64,000 bases of DNA from Rhodospirillales bacterium (lineage in GTDB: Bacteria > Pseudomonadota > Alphaproteobacteria > Micavibrionales > Micavibrionaceae), in NCBI GenBank assembly GCA_020638285.1, contig JACKIV010000001.1:434001-498000 (forward strand), given 5' to 3'. Of the stretch, positions 8,847 through 17,695 are shown in pieces. A program made the translations under genes and the position numbers. The notes under the pieces were generated by a model. The model saw only the letters and a program-made list of their open reading frames with translations, searched no databases and had not been told where the DNA came from. The number at the start of each line of letters is the position of its first letter. The stretch's first letter is position 1.

Positions 8847-9236
8847 ATGACCCGGATCAATTGCATTCCTGTGGAAGAGTTGACGAACAGGCATCTTCTG
8901 GCTGAATATCGTGAACTTCCCCGGGTTTTTGCTCTTGCAAGGGTTTGTCCCGAAGCCCCTTCGGAATACACTCTGGGTGCCGGACACGTCAAGTTTTTCT
9001 ATAACAAGCTTCTTTATCTCTATAATCGGCAGGTTCAAATCGTTCGTGAGATGAAACAGCGCGGGATGACACCCACTTTTGACCCCGAACAGTTGGGTGC
9101 ACGCCGCTATCATGAAGGGCAGGAGGGCTTGTGGAATGACTGGGTTCCAACGCAAGAGGCGATGCAGACCAATCGCGAGCGTATCGCGACCCGGTTGAAA
9201 GAGTCCCTTGATCGGCGTCAGAAGGTTTTATCCTGA
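8847..9236 (+). CDS. Pyrimidine-dimer DNA glycosylase, T4 endonuclease V type
   Basis: The 129-residue product matches phage T4 DenV closely at its N-terminus (MTRIN......HLLAEYRELPRVF) and in the GAGHVKFFYNKL segment. T4 DenV is a combined N-glycosylase and AP lyase that cuts at UV-induced cyclobutane dimers. The catalytic residues known from T4 are kept: Thr2, which becomes the N-terminal amine nucleophile, Glu23, and the arginines at 3, 22 and 26. It is a chromosomal member of the Pyr_excise family. The stop overlaps the start of the AMP nucleosidase gene by one base (TGATG), so the two are probably translationally coupled. Confidence 0.93.
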   Translation: MTRINCIPVEELTNRHLLAEYRELPRVFALARVCPEAPSEYTLGAGHVKFFYNKLLYLYNRQVQIVREMKQRGMTPTFDPEQLGARRYHEGQEGLWNDWVPTQEAMQTNRERIATRLKESLDRRQKVLS

Positions 9237-10759
9237 TGGTTGAGAAATCTTCGAAATCGAAAGCTCTTGGCGGAAAATCTCCCACGCGCCACAGCAACGC
9301 CAAAACGGCGCTTGCGGCCATCCGCGCGATTTACGAGGAAAATATCGGGATTTTGCGGGACAGGTTCGATCGTTTTTCATGTGGAAAGCCTTTGAAATCC
9401 CGTGTCCGGGCGTTCTACCCTTACCTTAAAATGACCACCACGAAAGCCGCGCAGGCGGATAACCGTTTGTCTTATGGCCTTTTGCCGCGCCCTGGAACCT
9501 ATGCCACGACGTTGACGCGTCCGGACCTCTTCGAATCCTATGATCTGGAGCAGATCCGGCTTCTTCTGTCCAATCACGGCGGGACGGTTGAGGTGGGCTT
9601 GAGTGATACGCCCATTCCACTGCATTTTGCGCTGGGCGAAGATTTTTTTCTGGAAGGAGATCTCGGGCCGGAGCAGATTGCGGCCTTGCCGGATTATTTC
9701 GATGTACCGGACCTGTCCCTGATGGATGACGACATCGCCAACGGTGTTCTTCCAAAGCCCGGCGCACCCCGGCCTTTGGCTCTGTTTACCGCGCCGCGTG
9801 TGGATTTCAGTCTCCTGCGTCTGCGGCATTATACGGGCACGAGCGCGGCGCATTTTCAGCGCTATGTTATTTTTACGAATTACCAGTTCTATATCGATGA
9901 ATTTATTACGATTTGCCGCCGGATGATGGAGCGAGGCGAGGATGCGGCGGAGCGACGAGCCCGTCAGGGTTATACGGCCTTTGTAGAGCCGGGGAATCAG
10001 GTGACGTTCAATCGCAACATCCCCGGCGGGCCTCATGCAGATATGCTTGGCACGTCCCTGAGCCGCATGCCGCAAATGCCCGCCTGGCACCTCAAGCGGG
10101 CCGATGGCGAGGGAATTACCATGATTAATATCGGCGTAGGACCTTCCAACGCCAAGACGATTACGGATCATGTCGCCGTTTTGCGTCCCCATGCGTGGTT
10201 GATGCTTGGCCATTGCGCGGGCCTGCGCAATTCCCAGAGTCTGGGGGATTATGTTCTGGCTCATGGATATTTGCGTGAAGACAATGTGTTGTATCGGGAT
10301 TTGCACCCCAGCATCCCGATTCCGGCATTGGCTGAAATTCAGATTGCTCTGGAAAAGGCCGTGGCGCGCGTGACGGGGCTGGAGGGGTATGATCTCAAGA
10401 AAATCATGCGGACTGGTACGGTGGCCACGGTGGATGACCGGAATTGGGAGTTGCGATCGTCTGTTCGCCAGAATCAGAGGCTTAGCCAGTCCCGCGCCAT
10501 CGCTATGGATATGGAATCAGGGACTGTTGCCGCGAACGGATTCCGGTTCCGGGTGCCGTATGGAACGCTGCTGTGCGTCTCCGACAAGCCCCTGCATGGA
10601 CAGTTGAAACTGCCCGGTATGGCGGACAAATTCTATCGTGAGCGGGTCGAGCAACATCTGAGAATCGGGATTTTGGCCATGGAATACCTGCGCGACGTCG
10701 GACCCGAAAGAATCCACAGCCGCAAGCTGCGCAGCTTCAACGAACCGGCGTTCCGGTAA
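9236..10759 (+). CDS. amn: AMP nucleosidase
   Basis: Amn hydrolyses AMP to adenine and ribose-5-phosphate and so adjusts adenylate pools. The 507-residue protein has the family N-terminal domain (RVRAFYPYLKMTTTKAAQAD near residue 60) and a C-terminal phosphorylase-like domain with HAWLMLGHCAGLRNSQSLGDY near 320 and the MDMESGTVAANGFRFRVPYG region with the active-site glutamate. Length is normal for Amn. It starts within the stop codon of the denV-type gene. Confidence 0.95.
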   Translation: MVEKSSKSKALGGKSPTRHSNAKTALAAIRAIYEENIGILRDRFDRFSCGKPLKSRVRAFYPYLKMTTTKAAQADNRLSYGLLPRPGTYATTLTRPDLFESYDLEQIRLLLSNHGGTVEVGLSDTPIPLHFALGEDFFLEGDLGPEQIAALPDYFDVPDLSLMDDDIANGVLPKPGAPRPLALFTAPRVDFSLLRLRHYTGTSAAHFQRYVIFTNYQFYIDEFITICRRMMERGEDAAERRARQGYTAFVEPGNQVTFNRNIPGGPHADMLGTSLSRMPQMPAWHLKRADGEGITMINIGVGPSNAKTITDHVAVLRPHAWLMLGHCAGLRNSQSLGDYVLAHGYLREDNVLYRDLHPSIPIPALAEIQIALEKAVARVTGLEGYDLKKIMRTGTVATVDDRNWELRSSVRQNQRLSQSRAIAMDMESGTVAANGFRFRVPYGTLLCVSDKPLHGQLKLPGMADKFYRERVEQHLRIGILAMEYLRDVGPERIHSRKLRSFNEPAFR

Positions 10760-10761
10760 AA

Positions 10762-10959
10762 TCAACGTGGGGCGTTTTCAGGAGGCTTTTTCATCCAGTC
10801 GCATGATGTGTCCCATCTCTGGACCGTATCCAGAGCGCGATCTGAAAACAGGGCAGCGATGCCAAGAGCCGGAGCGACCACGAAGGATGCTGCTCCCGCG
10901 AACCAATCTATAAGGCGATCCCCAACGGTCGGGTTTTTAAACCCTGAAAAATTATCCAT
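10762..10959 (-). CDS. Small membrane protein
   Basis: A 65-residue ORF convergent with amn (two bases between stops). It has one hydrophobic segment, WFAGAASFVVAPALGIAALF (about residues 19-38), followed by a short charged tail with one cysteine. A GGGAG lies nine bases before the ATG at 10959; a TTG two codons upstream is less likely. The good ribosome site and membrane segment argue it is real. I do not recognise the family; an inner-membrane location is inferred. Confidence 0.6.
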   Translation of the reverse strand: MDNFSGFKNPTVGDRLIDWFAGAASFVVAPALGIAALFSDRALDTVQRWDTSCDWMKKPPENAPR

Positions 10960-11347
10960 ATTCAAAATCTCCCTTGCGAACGAGGTTTATCTGATCCAAA
11001 ATGGGCTTGATTTTCAAGGTGAATCTGTCAGAAAGTATTTGAGAAATCAAGCCGAAAATGATTGAGGCGGGGGCGGGCGTTTCCCTGTTTCTCCGCCTCG
11101 GCCCGATTTTTCACATTTTGTTAACCGAAACGCTTGACGAGGGGGCTGAATCCTGATTATAGTGCCGCGCAACTTGAGACGAGGATGAGCTGGCAGTAGG
11201 TTGCTGCGTGGAAAAGCAAGGCAGCCTAGACGCAGTTCGATTTTCTCCGCCGGGATTGAAGGGAAATATGCGGCCCGTTTGCCGTTTTACCCTTTTCTCG
11301 CGCCAGATCATCCCCCCGACAGTGAGACGAAAAGAGACAGAAAAACG
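10960..11347. other. Non-coding gap with promoter and leader of the ribosomal block
   Basis: This 388-base stretch separates the minus-strand small gene from rpsL. It holds an inverted repeat GAGGCGG...CCGCCTC around 11065-11099, a good sigma-70 type promoter at 11134-11163, and then a leader of roughly 180 bases before rpsL. No convincing ORF or RNA gene was seen. The leader could carry a regulatory structure, but I could not identify one. Confidence 0.5.
11134..11163 (+). promoter_or_regulatory. Promoter of the str (rpsL) operon
   Basis: TTGACG (11134-11139) and TATAGT (11158-11163) are separated by 18 bases, near-consensus for the housekeeping sigma factor. It lies about 185 bases upstream of the rpsL start and is the only strong promoter-like element before the ribosomal gene run. 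Confidence 0.7.
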
Positions 11348-11719
11348 ATGCCAACGATACAGCAATTGATCCGCAAGCCGCGGGAAAAGATTGTCAAGCG
11401 CAAGAAAAACCGGGCGCTTGAGAGCAACCCGCAGGTTCGCGGCGTTTGCACTCGCGTTTATACGACGACCCCGAAGAAGCCGAACTCGGCGCTTCGCAAG
11501 GTCGCCAAGGTGCGTCTGACCACCGGAATCGAGGTCATCGCCTATATCGGCGGGGAAGGCCATAACCTTCAGGAGCACTCGGTCGTTCTTGTGCGCGGCG
11601 GACGGGTCAAGGACCTTCCTGGTGTGCGTTATCATATCATTCGCGGGACGCTCGACACGCAAGGGGTCAAGAATCGTAAGAAGAGCCGTTCCCACTATGG
11701 CGCCAAGCGCCCGAAATAA
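11348..11719 (+). CDS. rpsL: 30S ribosomal protein S12
   Basis: S12 lies at the decoding centre and affects translational accuracy. The 123-residue protein has the canonical MPTIQQLIRKPR start, the TTPKKPNSALRKVAKVRLT loop and the GRVKDLPGVRYH loop. The lysine at the position mutated in classic streptomycin resistance is intact, so no resistance change is seen. It is the first gene of the block; rpoB/rpoC, its usual upstream neighbours, are absent. Confidence 0.98.
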   Translation: MPTIQQLIRKPREKIVKRKKNRALESNPQVRGVCTRVYTTTPKKPNSALRKVAKVRLTTGIEVIAYIGGEGHNLQEHSVVLVRGGRVKDLPGVRYHIIRGTLDTQGVKNRKKSRSHYGAKRPK

Positions 11720-11738
11720 GGATCAGGAGATTTAACGC

Positions 11739-12221
11739 ATGTCACGCCGCAGAGCTGCAGAATCCAGAAAAATTCTTCCCGATCCCCGATTTGGCGATCT
11801 GGTGGTTGCCAAGGTCATTAACTGCATCATGGAAGATGGAAAGAAGTCCGTCGCCGAAGGTATTGTCTATGGCGCTCTGGAAATCGTCCGCCAGAAGGAA
11901 AAGTTTACAGAGGATTCCCAGGTTCTGGAAAGCCTTCATGGCTGCATCGATTCCGTCAAGCCTTTCGTTGAGGTTCGTTCCCGCCGGGTTGGTGGTGCAA
12001 CCTATCAGGTTCCCGTCGAGGTCCGTCCTGTGCGCCGCCAGTCCTTGGGGATCCGCTGGATTATCGATTCGTCCCGCAAGCGGTCCGAGCACACCATGAT
12101 GGAGCGTCTGGCAGGAGAATTGCTCGATATTCGCAATAATCGCGGGAACGCCGTTAAAAAGCGCGACGACACTCACAAGATGGCCGAAGCCAACAAGGCT
12201 TTTGCACACTATCGCTGGTAA
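11739..12221 (+). CDS. rpsG: 30S ribosomal protein S7
   Basis: S7 nucleates assembly of the 30S head by binding the 3' domain of 16S rRNA. The 160-residue product has the family motifs DPRFGDLVVAKVINCIMEDGK and VGGATYQVPVEV and ends in KAFAHYRW. It is slightly longer than the E. coli short form, as in most bacteria. It lies 19 bases after rpsL and 23 before fusA, in the standard str order. Confidence 0.98.
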   Translation: MSRRRAAESRKILPDPRFGDLVVAKVINCIMEDGKKSVAEGIVYGALEIVRQKEKFTEDSQVLESLHGCIDSVKPFVEVRSRRVGGATYQVPVEVRPVRRQSLGIRWIIDSSRKRSEHTMMERLAGELLDIRNNRGNAVKKRDDTHKMAEANKAFAHYRW

Positions 12222-12244
12222 CGACAGGATTAGGACGTATTTCC

Positions 12245-14338
12245 ATGACACGCGAAACACCGCTTGAGCGCTATCGGAACATTGGCATCATGGCTCACAT
12301 TGATGCCGGGAAGACCACGACCACAGAGCGCGTTCTGTATTATACCGGGAAGTCCCACAAAATCGGCGAAGTGCATGAAGGCACCGCGACGATGGACTGG
12401 ATGGAACAGGAACAGGAGCGTGGTATTACCATCACCTCTGCGGCGACGACTTGTTTCTGGAAGCATCCGGACAACGGGGAAACGTGCCGTATCAATATCA
12501 TTGACACGCCCGGCCACGTTGACTTCACGATTGAAGTTGAGCGGTCCTTGCGCGTTCTCGATGGGGCTGTGTGTCTGCTTGACGGAAATCAGGGCGTCGA
12601 GCCTCAGACCGAAACCGTCTGGCGCCAGGCCGACAAGTACCACGTGCCGCGCATCATTTTTGCCAACAAAATGGACAAAATCGGCGCGGATTTCTATTTC
12701 TGTGTGGATACGATCGTTCAGCGCTTGGGGATTACCCCGCTTGTGCTTCAGCTTCCCATCGGGATTGAAAGTGACTTTCTCGGCGTGGTTGATCTTTTGC
12801 GCATGAAAGCCATCATCTGGGAGTCCGAGAACCTTGGGGCTTCTTTCCATGATGAGGAGATTCCGGCGGATCTGCTGGAGAAGGCCAGGGAATATCGGGA
12901 GCGCCTGATCGAAATCGCTGTCGAGATGGATGATTCGGCAATGGAGGCCTATCTGGAAGGAAAAGAGCCAGATATCGCTACTCTCAAGAAATGCATCCGC
13001 AAGGGGACCATTTCGGGCAAACTCTACCCCATTTTGTGCGGGAGCGCATTCAAGAACAAGGGCGTTCAGCCGATGCTGGATGCTGTGATTGATTATCTGC
13101 CCTCTCCGCTGGATGTGGGCGATGTAAAGGGCAAGAAGGTTGATTCGGATGAAGATGATACCCGTCCGCCGTCCGATGACGCGCCGTTTTCTGCGCTCGC
13201 GTTCAAGATCATGAACGACCCGTTCGTGGGGACCTTGACTTTTGCCCGGATCTACTCCGGAAAGCTTGAATCGGGCAGCTACGTCCTCAATTCCGTCAAG
13301 GATAACAAGGAGCGTATTGGTCGGATGCTTTTGATGCATGCCAATACACGCGAGGAAATCAAGTCTGCAACGACGGGCGATATCGTGGCCTTGGTCGGGA
13401 TGAAAAATACAACCACAGGGGATACGCTGTGCGATCCGTCCAAGACCATCGTTCTGGAGCGGATGGAGTTCCCTGAGCCGGTCATTGAAATCGCCGTTGA
13501 GCCGAAGACAAAGGCCGACCAGGAAAAAATGTCTCAGGCGCTCCAGCGTCTGGCGGCGGAGGATCCCTCTTTCCGGGTTGCCGTGGATCATGAGTCGGGT
13601 CAGACGATCATCAAGGGGATGGGTGAGCTTCACCTCGAAATCCTTGTGGATCGGATGAAGCGCGAGTTCAAGGTTGATGCAAATATCGGCGCCCCTCAGG
13701 TTGCTTACCGAGAGACCATTACCCGCAAGGCCGAAATTGATTATACCCACAAAAAGCAGACCGGTGGTTCAGGGCAGTTTGCCCGTGTCGGTCTGGTGTT
13801 TGAGCCGGGAGAGAAAGGGACGGGTTTCGAATTCGTTAATTCTATCGTGGGGGGGGCTATTCCCAAAGAATTTATCCCCGGCGTGCAGAAAGGCTTGACA
13901 CAAGCCAAGGAATCAGGGATGGTCGCGGGCTTCCCGGTTGTGGATTTCAAGGTAACGCTCAATGATGGAGCCTACCACGATGTCGACTCCTCGGTCCTCG
14001 CATTCGAAATTGCGGCCAAGGCAGCGTTTCGGGAGGCGATGGGCAAGGCCGGGGCGCAGTTGCTTGAGCCGATCATGATGGTCGAGGTGGTGACGCCCGA
14101 GGAATACATGGGTGATATCATTGGCGATCTCAACAGTCGTCGGGGACAGATCAGCGCCATGACCGATCGTGGGAACGCGAAGGTTGTCTCGGCGATGGTG
14201 CCTCTGGCGTCGATGTTTGGTTATATCAATAATTTGCGGTCCATGTCTCAGGGGCGCGCCCAGTACACGATGCAGTTTGATCATTATGACCCGGTGCCGT
14301 CGAATGTCGCGGCTGAGGTCAAGGCCAAGAGCGCTTAA
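12245..14338 (+). CDS. fusA: Elongation factor G
   Basis: EF-G is the GTPase that drives translocation and, with RRF, ribosome recycling. The 697-residue protein carries the P-loop AHIDAGKTT (residues 18-26), the switch II DTPGHVDFTIEVERSLRVLD, the NKMDK base-recognition motif and all five domains, including GGAIPKEFIPGVQKGL in domain IV. Length is normal. A run of eight G residues occurs inside the gene near 13850, coding for Gly-Gly. A 506-codon open frame on the opposite strand is only a shadow. Confidence 0.98.
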   Translation: MTRETPLERYRNIGIMAHIDAGKTTTTERVLYYTGKSHKIGEVHEGTATMDWMEQEQERGITITSAATTCFWKHPDNGETCRINIIDTPGHVDFTIEVERSLRVLDGAVCLLDGNQGVEPQTETVWRQADKYHVPRIIFANKMDKIGADFYFCVDTIVQRLGITPLVLQLPIGIESDFLGVVDLLRMKAIIWESENLGASFHDEEIPADLLEKAREYRERLIEIAVEMDDSAMEAYLEGKEPDIATLKKCIRKGTISGKLYPILCGSAFKNKGVQPMLDAVIDYLPSPLDVGDVKGKKVDSDEDDTRPPSDDAPFSALAFKIMNDPFVGTLTFARIYSGKLESGSYVLNSVKDNKERIGRMLLMHANTREEIKSATTGDIVALVGMKNTTTGDTLCDPSKTIVLERMEFPEPVIEIAVEPKTKADQEKMSQALQRLAAEDPSFRVAVDHESGQTIIKGMGELHLEILVDRMKREFKVDANIGAPQVAYRETITRKAEIDYTHKKQTGGSGQFARVGLVFEPGEKGTGFEFVNSIVGGAIPKEFIPGVQKGLTQAKESGMVAGFPVVDFKVTLNDGAYHDVDSSVLAFEIAAKAAFREAMGKAGAQLLEPIMMVEVVTPEEYMGDIIGDLNSRRGQISAMTDRGNAKVVSAMVPLASMFGYINNLRSMSQGRAQYTMQFDHYDPVPSNVAAEVKAKSA

Positions 14339-14366
14339 CACGGCGGATTGACAGGAGAAAGAAGTC

Positions 14367-15557
14367 ATGTCTAAGGAGAAATTTGAGCGGAACAAGCCGC
14401 ATGTGAATGTTGGAACGATTGGTCACGTGGACCACGGGAAGACGACGTTGACGGCGGCGATTACGCACACTTTGGCGAAGGCTGGTGGTGCGACGGCGAT
14501 GGACTACGCGCAGATTGACAAGTCTCCTGAGGAGAAGGCGCGAGGGATCACGATTGCGACGACGCACGTGGAGTACCAGACGGCGAATCGGCACTATGCG
14601 CACGTGGACTGCCCTGGTCACGCGGACTATGTGAAGAACATGATTACGGGCGCGGCGCAGATGGACGGTGCGATTTTGGTGGTGTCCGCGGCGGACGGCC
14701 CGATGCCCCAGACGCGGGAGCATATTTTGCTGGCGCGTCAGGTGGGTGTTCCTGCGATTGTTGTGTTCATGAACAAGGTGGACATGGTTGACGATCCGGA
14801 GCTTTTGGATCTGGTGGAGATGGAAGTTCGTGAGTTGCTGAGCAAGTACGAATTTCCTGGCGACGACATTCCGATTATCAAGGGATCTGCGCTGGCGGCT
14901 CTGGAGGGGAGGAATCCCGAGATCGGGGAGCAGAAGGTTCTGGAGCTGATGGCTGCGGTGGATTCGTACATTCCGACGCCTGCGCGTCCGAAGGACAAGC
15001 CGTTTTTGATGCCTGTGGAAGACGTGTTTTCGATTTCGGGCCGTGGGACGGTTGTGACGGGTCGTGTGGAGCAGGGCGTTGTCAAGGTCGGCGAGGAAAT
15101 CGAGATTGTGGGTCTGAAGGCGACGCAAAAGACGGTCGTGACGGGCGTTGAGATGTTCCGCAAGCTGCTGGATCAGGGCGAGGCCGGGGACAATATCGGG
15201 GCGTTGCTGCGCGGGACGAAGCGCGAGGAAGTGGAGCGCGGTCAGGTTTTGTGCGCGCCGGGCTCGATCAAGCCGCACACGAAGTTTCAGGCGGAGGCCT
15301 ATATTCTGTCGAAGGAAGAAGGCGGTCGCCACACGCCGTTTTTCGCGAATTATCGTCCGCAGTTTTACTTCCGGACGACGGACGTGACAGGCGAGGTGAC
15401 GCTGGCCGAGGGGACCGAGATGGTCATGCCGGGCGACAATGTGCGTTTTGACGTGAAGCTGATCGCGCCGATTGCGATGAGCGAGGGTCTGCGCTTTGCT
15501 ATCCGCGAAGGCGGCAGAACCGTCGGCGCTGGCGTCGTCGCTAAAATTATTGAATAA
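14367..15557 (+). CDS. tuf: Elongation factor Tu
   Basis: EF-Tu delivers aminoacyl-tRNA to the ribosome as a GTP complex. The 396-residue product shows GHVDHGKTT (P-loop), DCPGHADYVKNMITGAAQMDG, NKVDM and the two C-terminal beta-barrel domains ending in GAGVVAKIIE. Codon use differs from fusA and rpsJ on either side: Thr, Ala and Val are written largely with ACG, GCG and GTG and Ile mostly with ATT, especially in the first two thirds. This could reflect gene conversion with a second tuf copy elsewhere, which is an inference. Confidence 0.98.
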   Translation: MSKEKFERNKPHVNVGTIGHVDHGKTTLTAAITHTLAKAGGATAMDYAQIDKSPEEKARGITIATTHVEYQTANRHYAHVDCPGHADYVKNMITGAAQMDGAILVVSAADGPMPQTREHILLARQVGVPAIVVFMNKVDMVDDPELLDLVEMEVRELLSKYEFPGDDIPIIKGSALAALEGRNPEIGEQKVLELMAAVDSYIPTPARPKDKPFLMPVEDVFSISGRGTVVTGRVEQGVVKVGEEIEIVGLKATQKTVVTGVEMFRKLLDQGEAGDNIGALLRGTKREEVERGQVLCAPGSIKPHTKFQAEAYILSKEEGGRHTPFFANYRPQFYFRTTDVTGEVTLAEGTEMVMPGDNVRFDVKLIAPIAMSEGLRFAIREGGRTVGAGVVAKIIE

Positions 15558-15574
15558 GGGAAAAGGCTAAGGCT

Positions 15575-15904
15575 ATGGACGCGCAAACGATACGCATTAC
15601 GCTCAAGGCTTTCGATCATCGCGTGCTCGACATTGCGACGGCGGAGATCGTGAATACGGCCAAGCGCACGGGGGCCCGTGTGTGCGGACCCATCCCGCTG
15701 CCGACCCGGATTGAGCGTTTTACAGTTCTTCGTTCGCCCCACGTCGATAAAAAGGCTATGGATGCGTTTGAAATGCGGACTCACAAGCGCTTGATCGACA
15801 TTATTGAGCCGACACCGCAGACAATTGATGCCTTGATGAAGCTTGATCTGGCAGCAGGCGTTGATGTTGAGATTAAAATTGGACAGAGCCAGGCGGCAGC
15901 CTGA
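15575..15904 (+). CDS. rpsJ: 30S ribosomal protein S10
   Basis: S10 is part of the 30S head and, with NusB, of antitermination complexes. The 109-residue protein has the conserved IRITLKAFDHRVLD start and the loop segment PLPTRIERFTVLRSPHVDKK. It opens the S10 operon, 17 bases after tuf, with no visible separate promoter or terminator between, so read-through from the str operon is likely. Confidence 0.98.
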   Translation: MDAQTIRITLKAFDHRVLDIATAEIVNTAKRTGARVCGPIPLPTRIERFTVLRSPHVDKKAMDAFEMRTHKRLIDIIEPTPQTIDALMKLDLAAGVDVEIKIGQSQAAA

Positions 15905-15930
15905 GGTTTAGATAAGGGACTCGCAGGACG

Positions 15931-16674
15931 ATGAGAACGGGACTGATCGCACGCAAGGAAGGTATGACTCGCATCTTTGATGCCGAGGGGCGTCACGTTC
16001 CTGTGACGGTGCTCAAGGTTGATGGATGTCAGGTTGTTGCGCTTCGCACGCAGGAGAAGGATGGTTATACGGCTGTTCAAATCGGTGTGGGTAAAGCCAA
16101 GGTCAAGCGCGTTTCGAAGGCGCAGCGTGGCCACTTTGCGAAGGCAAAGGTTGAGCCGAAGCGCAAGCTGATGGAATTCCGGGTCAGCCCTGAAAATGTT
16201 CTGGATGTAGGCGCCGAGTTGTGTGTCTCGCACTTTGTTCCCGGTCAGTATGTGGATGTTACAGGTGTTTCCACCGGAAAAGGGTTCGCGGGCGTTATGA
16301 AGCGCTGGAATTTCGGCGGTCTGCCGGCCAGCCACGGCGTGTCCGTCTCTCACCGTTCGCACGGTTCGACCGGGCAGCGTCAGGATCCGGGAAAGGTGTT
16401 CAAGGGCAAGAAGATGGCGGGGCATCTGGGATGTGAGACGGTAACCACCCAGAACCTTAAGGTTGTTGCCGTGGACACAGCCGAAAATCTGATTCTCGTT
16501 CATGGGGCGGTACCAGGGACGGATAAAGGATGGGTTCGTATCATGGATGCCGTCAAGAAGCCGGCCCGTGTTGATGTTCCGCGCCCGGCTGCGGTCAAGT
16601 CTTCGCAGATTGCGGAGTCTGCTCCGACGGCGGATGTTGAAGTTTTGGCTCCTCAGGAAGCAGGCACCGAGTAA
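15931..16674 (+). CDS. rplC: 50S ribosomal protein L3
   Basis: L3 binds near the 3' end of 23S rRNA and starts 50S assembly. The 247-residue product begins MRTGLIARKEGMTRIFDAEG and has the HGVSVSHRSHGSTGQRQDPG segment that reaches the peptidyl transferase centre. The last 40 or so residues form an Ala/Pro/Glu-rich tail that is longer than in E. coli L3 (209 residues), a common alphaproteobacterial trait. Confidence 0.97.
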   Translation: MRTGLIARKEGMTRIFDAEGRHVPVTVLKVDGCQVVALRTQEKDGYTAVQIGVGKAKVKRVSKAQRGHFAKAKVEPKRKLMEFRVSPENVLDVGAELCVSHFVPGQYVDVTGVSTGKGFAGVMKRWNFGGLPASHGVSVSHRSHGSTGQRQDPGKVFKGKKMAGHLGCETVTTQNLKVVAVDTAENLILVHGAVPGTDKGWVRIMDAVKKPARVDVPRPAAVKSSQIAESAPTADVEVLAPQEAGTE

Positions 16675-16707
16675 GACGTTAAATCAGGGACGACAGGACG
16701 TAAGGTC

Positions 16708-17334
16708 ATGAAGATCGCGGTTAAAAATTTGCAGAACAAGGAAGTCGGCCAGATGGATCTGGACGATGCGGTTTTTGCGGCACCTGTTCGTAAGGACGTT
16801 CTGCTTCAGATGGTGAATTATCAGCTTGCCAAGCGCCGTGCCGGGACTCACAAGGTCAAGGGCGTGTCCGAAGTGAGCGGAACGGGCAAAAAGCCCTGGA
16901 AGCAAAAAGGGACGGGGCGTGCGCGTTTTGGATCTTTGCGTGCGCCGCAATTTCGGGGTGGCGGAATTATTTTTGGTCCGGTTGTGCGCTCTCATGCCAC
17001 GGATCTTCCCAAGCGCGTGCGTAAGCTGGCTTTGCGGACGGCTTTGTCTGTCAAAGCAAGCGAAGGCAAGCTGGTTATTCTGGACGAGGCAGTGGCGAAG
17101 GCCCCTAAGACGAAAGAAATGGCCAAGGCTCTATCAGCTTTTGAATCGTCCTCAATTCTTGTGATCGGTGGCTCCGAGATTGATGCCAATTTTGATTTGG
17201 CAACCCGGAACCTGCCCTTTGTCGACGTTCTGCCTTTGGCTGGTGCCAACGTGTATGATATTTTGCGTCGTGATACCCTGTTTCTGACTCGGGATGCCGT
17301 TACGGCTTTGACCGAACGTCTCAAGACCGCGTAA
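16708..17334 (+). CDS. rplD: 50S ribosomal protein L4
   Basis: L4 lines the exit tunnel of the 50S subunit and in some bacteria represses its own operon. The 208-residue protein includes the tunnel-loop segment KKPWKQKGTGRARFGSLRAP and the C-terminal LPLAGANVYDILRRDTLFLT typical of the family. Standard position between rplC and rplW (11 bases). Confidence 0.97.
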   Translation: MKIAVKNLQNKEVGQMDLDDAVFAAPVRKDVLLQMVNYQLAKRRAGTHKVKGVSEVSGTGKKPWKQKGTGRARFGSLRAPQFRGGGIIFGPVVRSHATDLPKRVRKLALRTALSVKASEGKLVILDEAVAKAPKTKEMAKALSAFESSSILVIGGSEIDANFDLATRNLPFVDVLPLAGANVYDILRRDTLFLTRDAVTALTERLKTA

Positions 17335-17345
17335 GGATAAGAACG

Positions 17346-17660
17346 ATGGCCAAGAAAGAAGAGAAAAAAATTGCCGAGTGGATGTATTCCATCATCCGCA
17401 GGCCGCACATCACGGAAAAGGCGACCCTGTGCGCAGCGCACAATCAGGTTGTTTTCCGGGTGGCGATGGACGCGACAAAGCCTTCGATCAAAAGCGCGGT
17501 CGAGTCTTTGTTCGGTGTAAAGGTCAAAGCGGTGAATACGCTGATTTCCAAAGGGAAGACAAAGCGTTTTCGTGGGAAGCCGGGCATGCGCAGCGACGAA
17601 AAAAAGGCGATCGTTACGCTTGAAGAGGGGCAGACAATTGATCTGGCCGCCGGAATCTAA
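17346..17660 (+). CDS. rplW: 50S ribosomal protein L23
   Basis: L23 sits at the tunnel exit and is the docking site for trigger factor and SRP. The 104-residue protein has the family core YSIIRRPHITEKATL and VESLFGVKVKAVNTL. A charged N-terminal extension (MAKKEEKKIAEWM) precedes the core. It lies 11 bases after rplD. Confidence 0.96.
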   Translation: MAKKEEKKIAEWMYSIIRRPHITEKATLCAAHNQVVFRVAMDATKPSIKSAVESLFGVKVKAVNTLISKGKTKRFRGKPGMRSDEKKAIVTLEEGQTIDLAAGI

Positions 17661-17695
17661 AGGATAAAAAGGTTTGAGGAAAAGGGCATAACGCC

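Noticed and set aside
12230..13750. 506-codon frame antisense to fusA
   Set aside because: Shadow of a highly expressed, strongly codon-biased gene; no motif and no ribosome site.
14319..15332. 337-codon frame antisense to tuf
   Set aside because: Arises from NNG codon bias in tuf; product is an Arg/His-rich string without domain signs.
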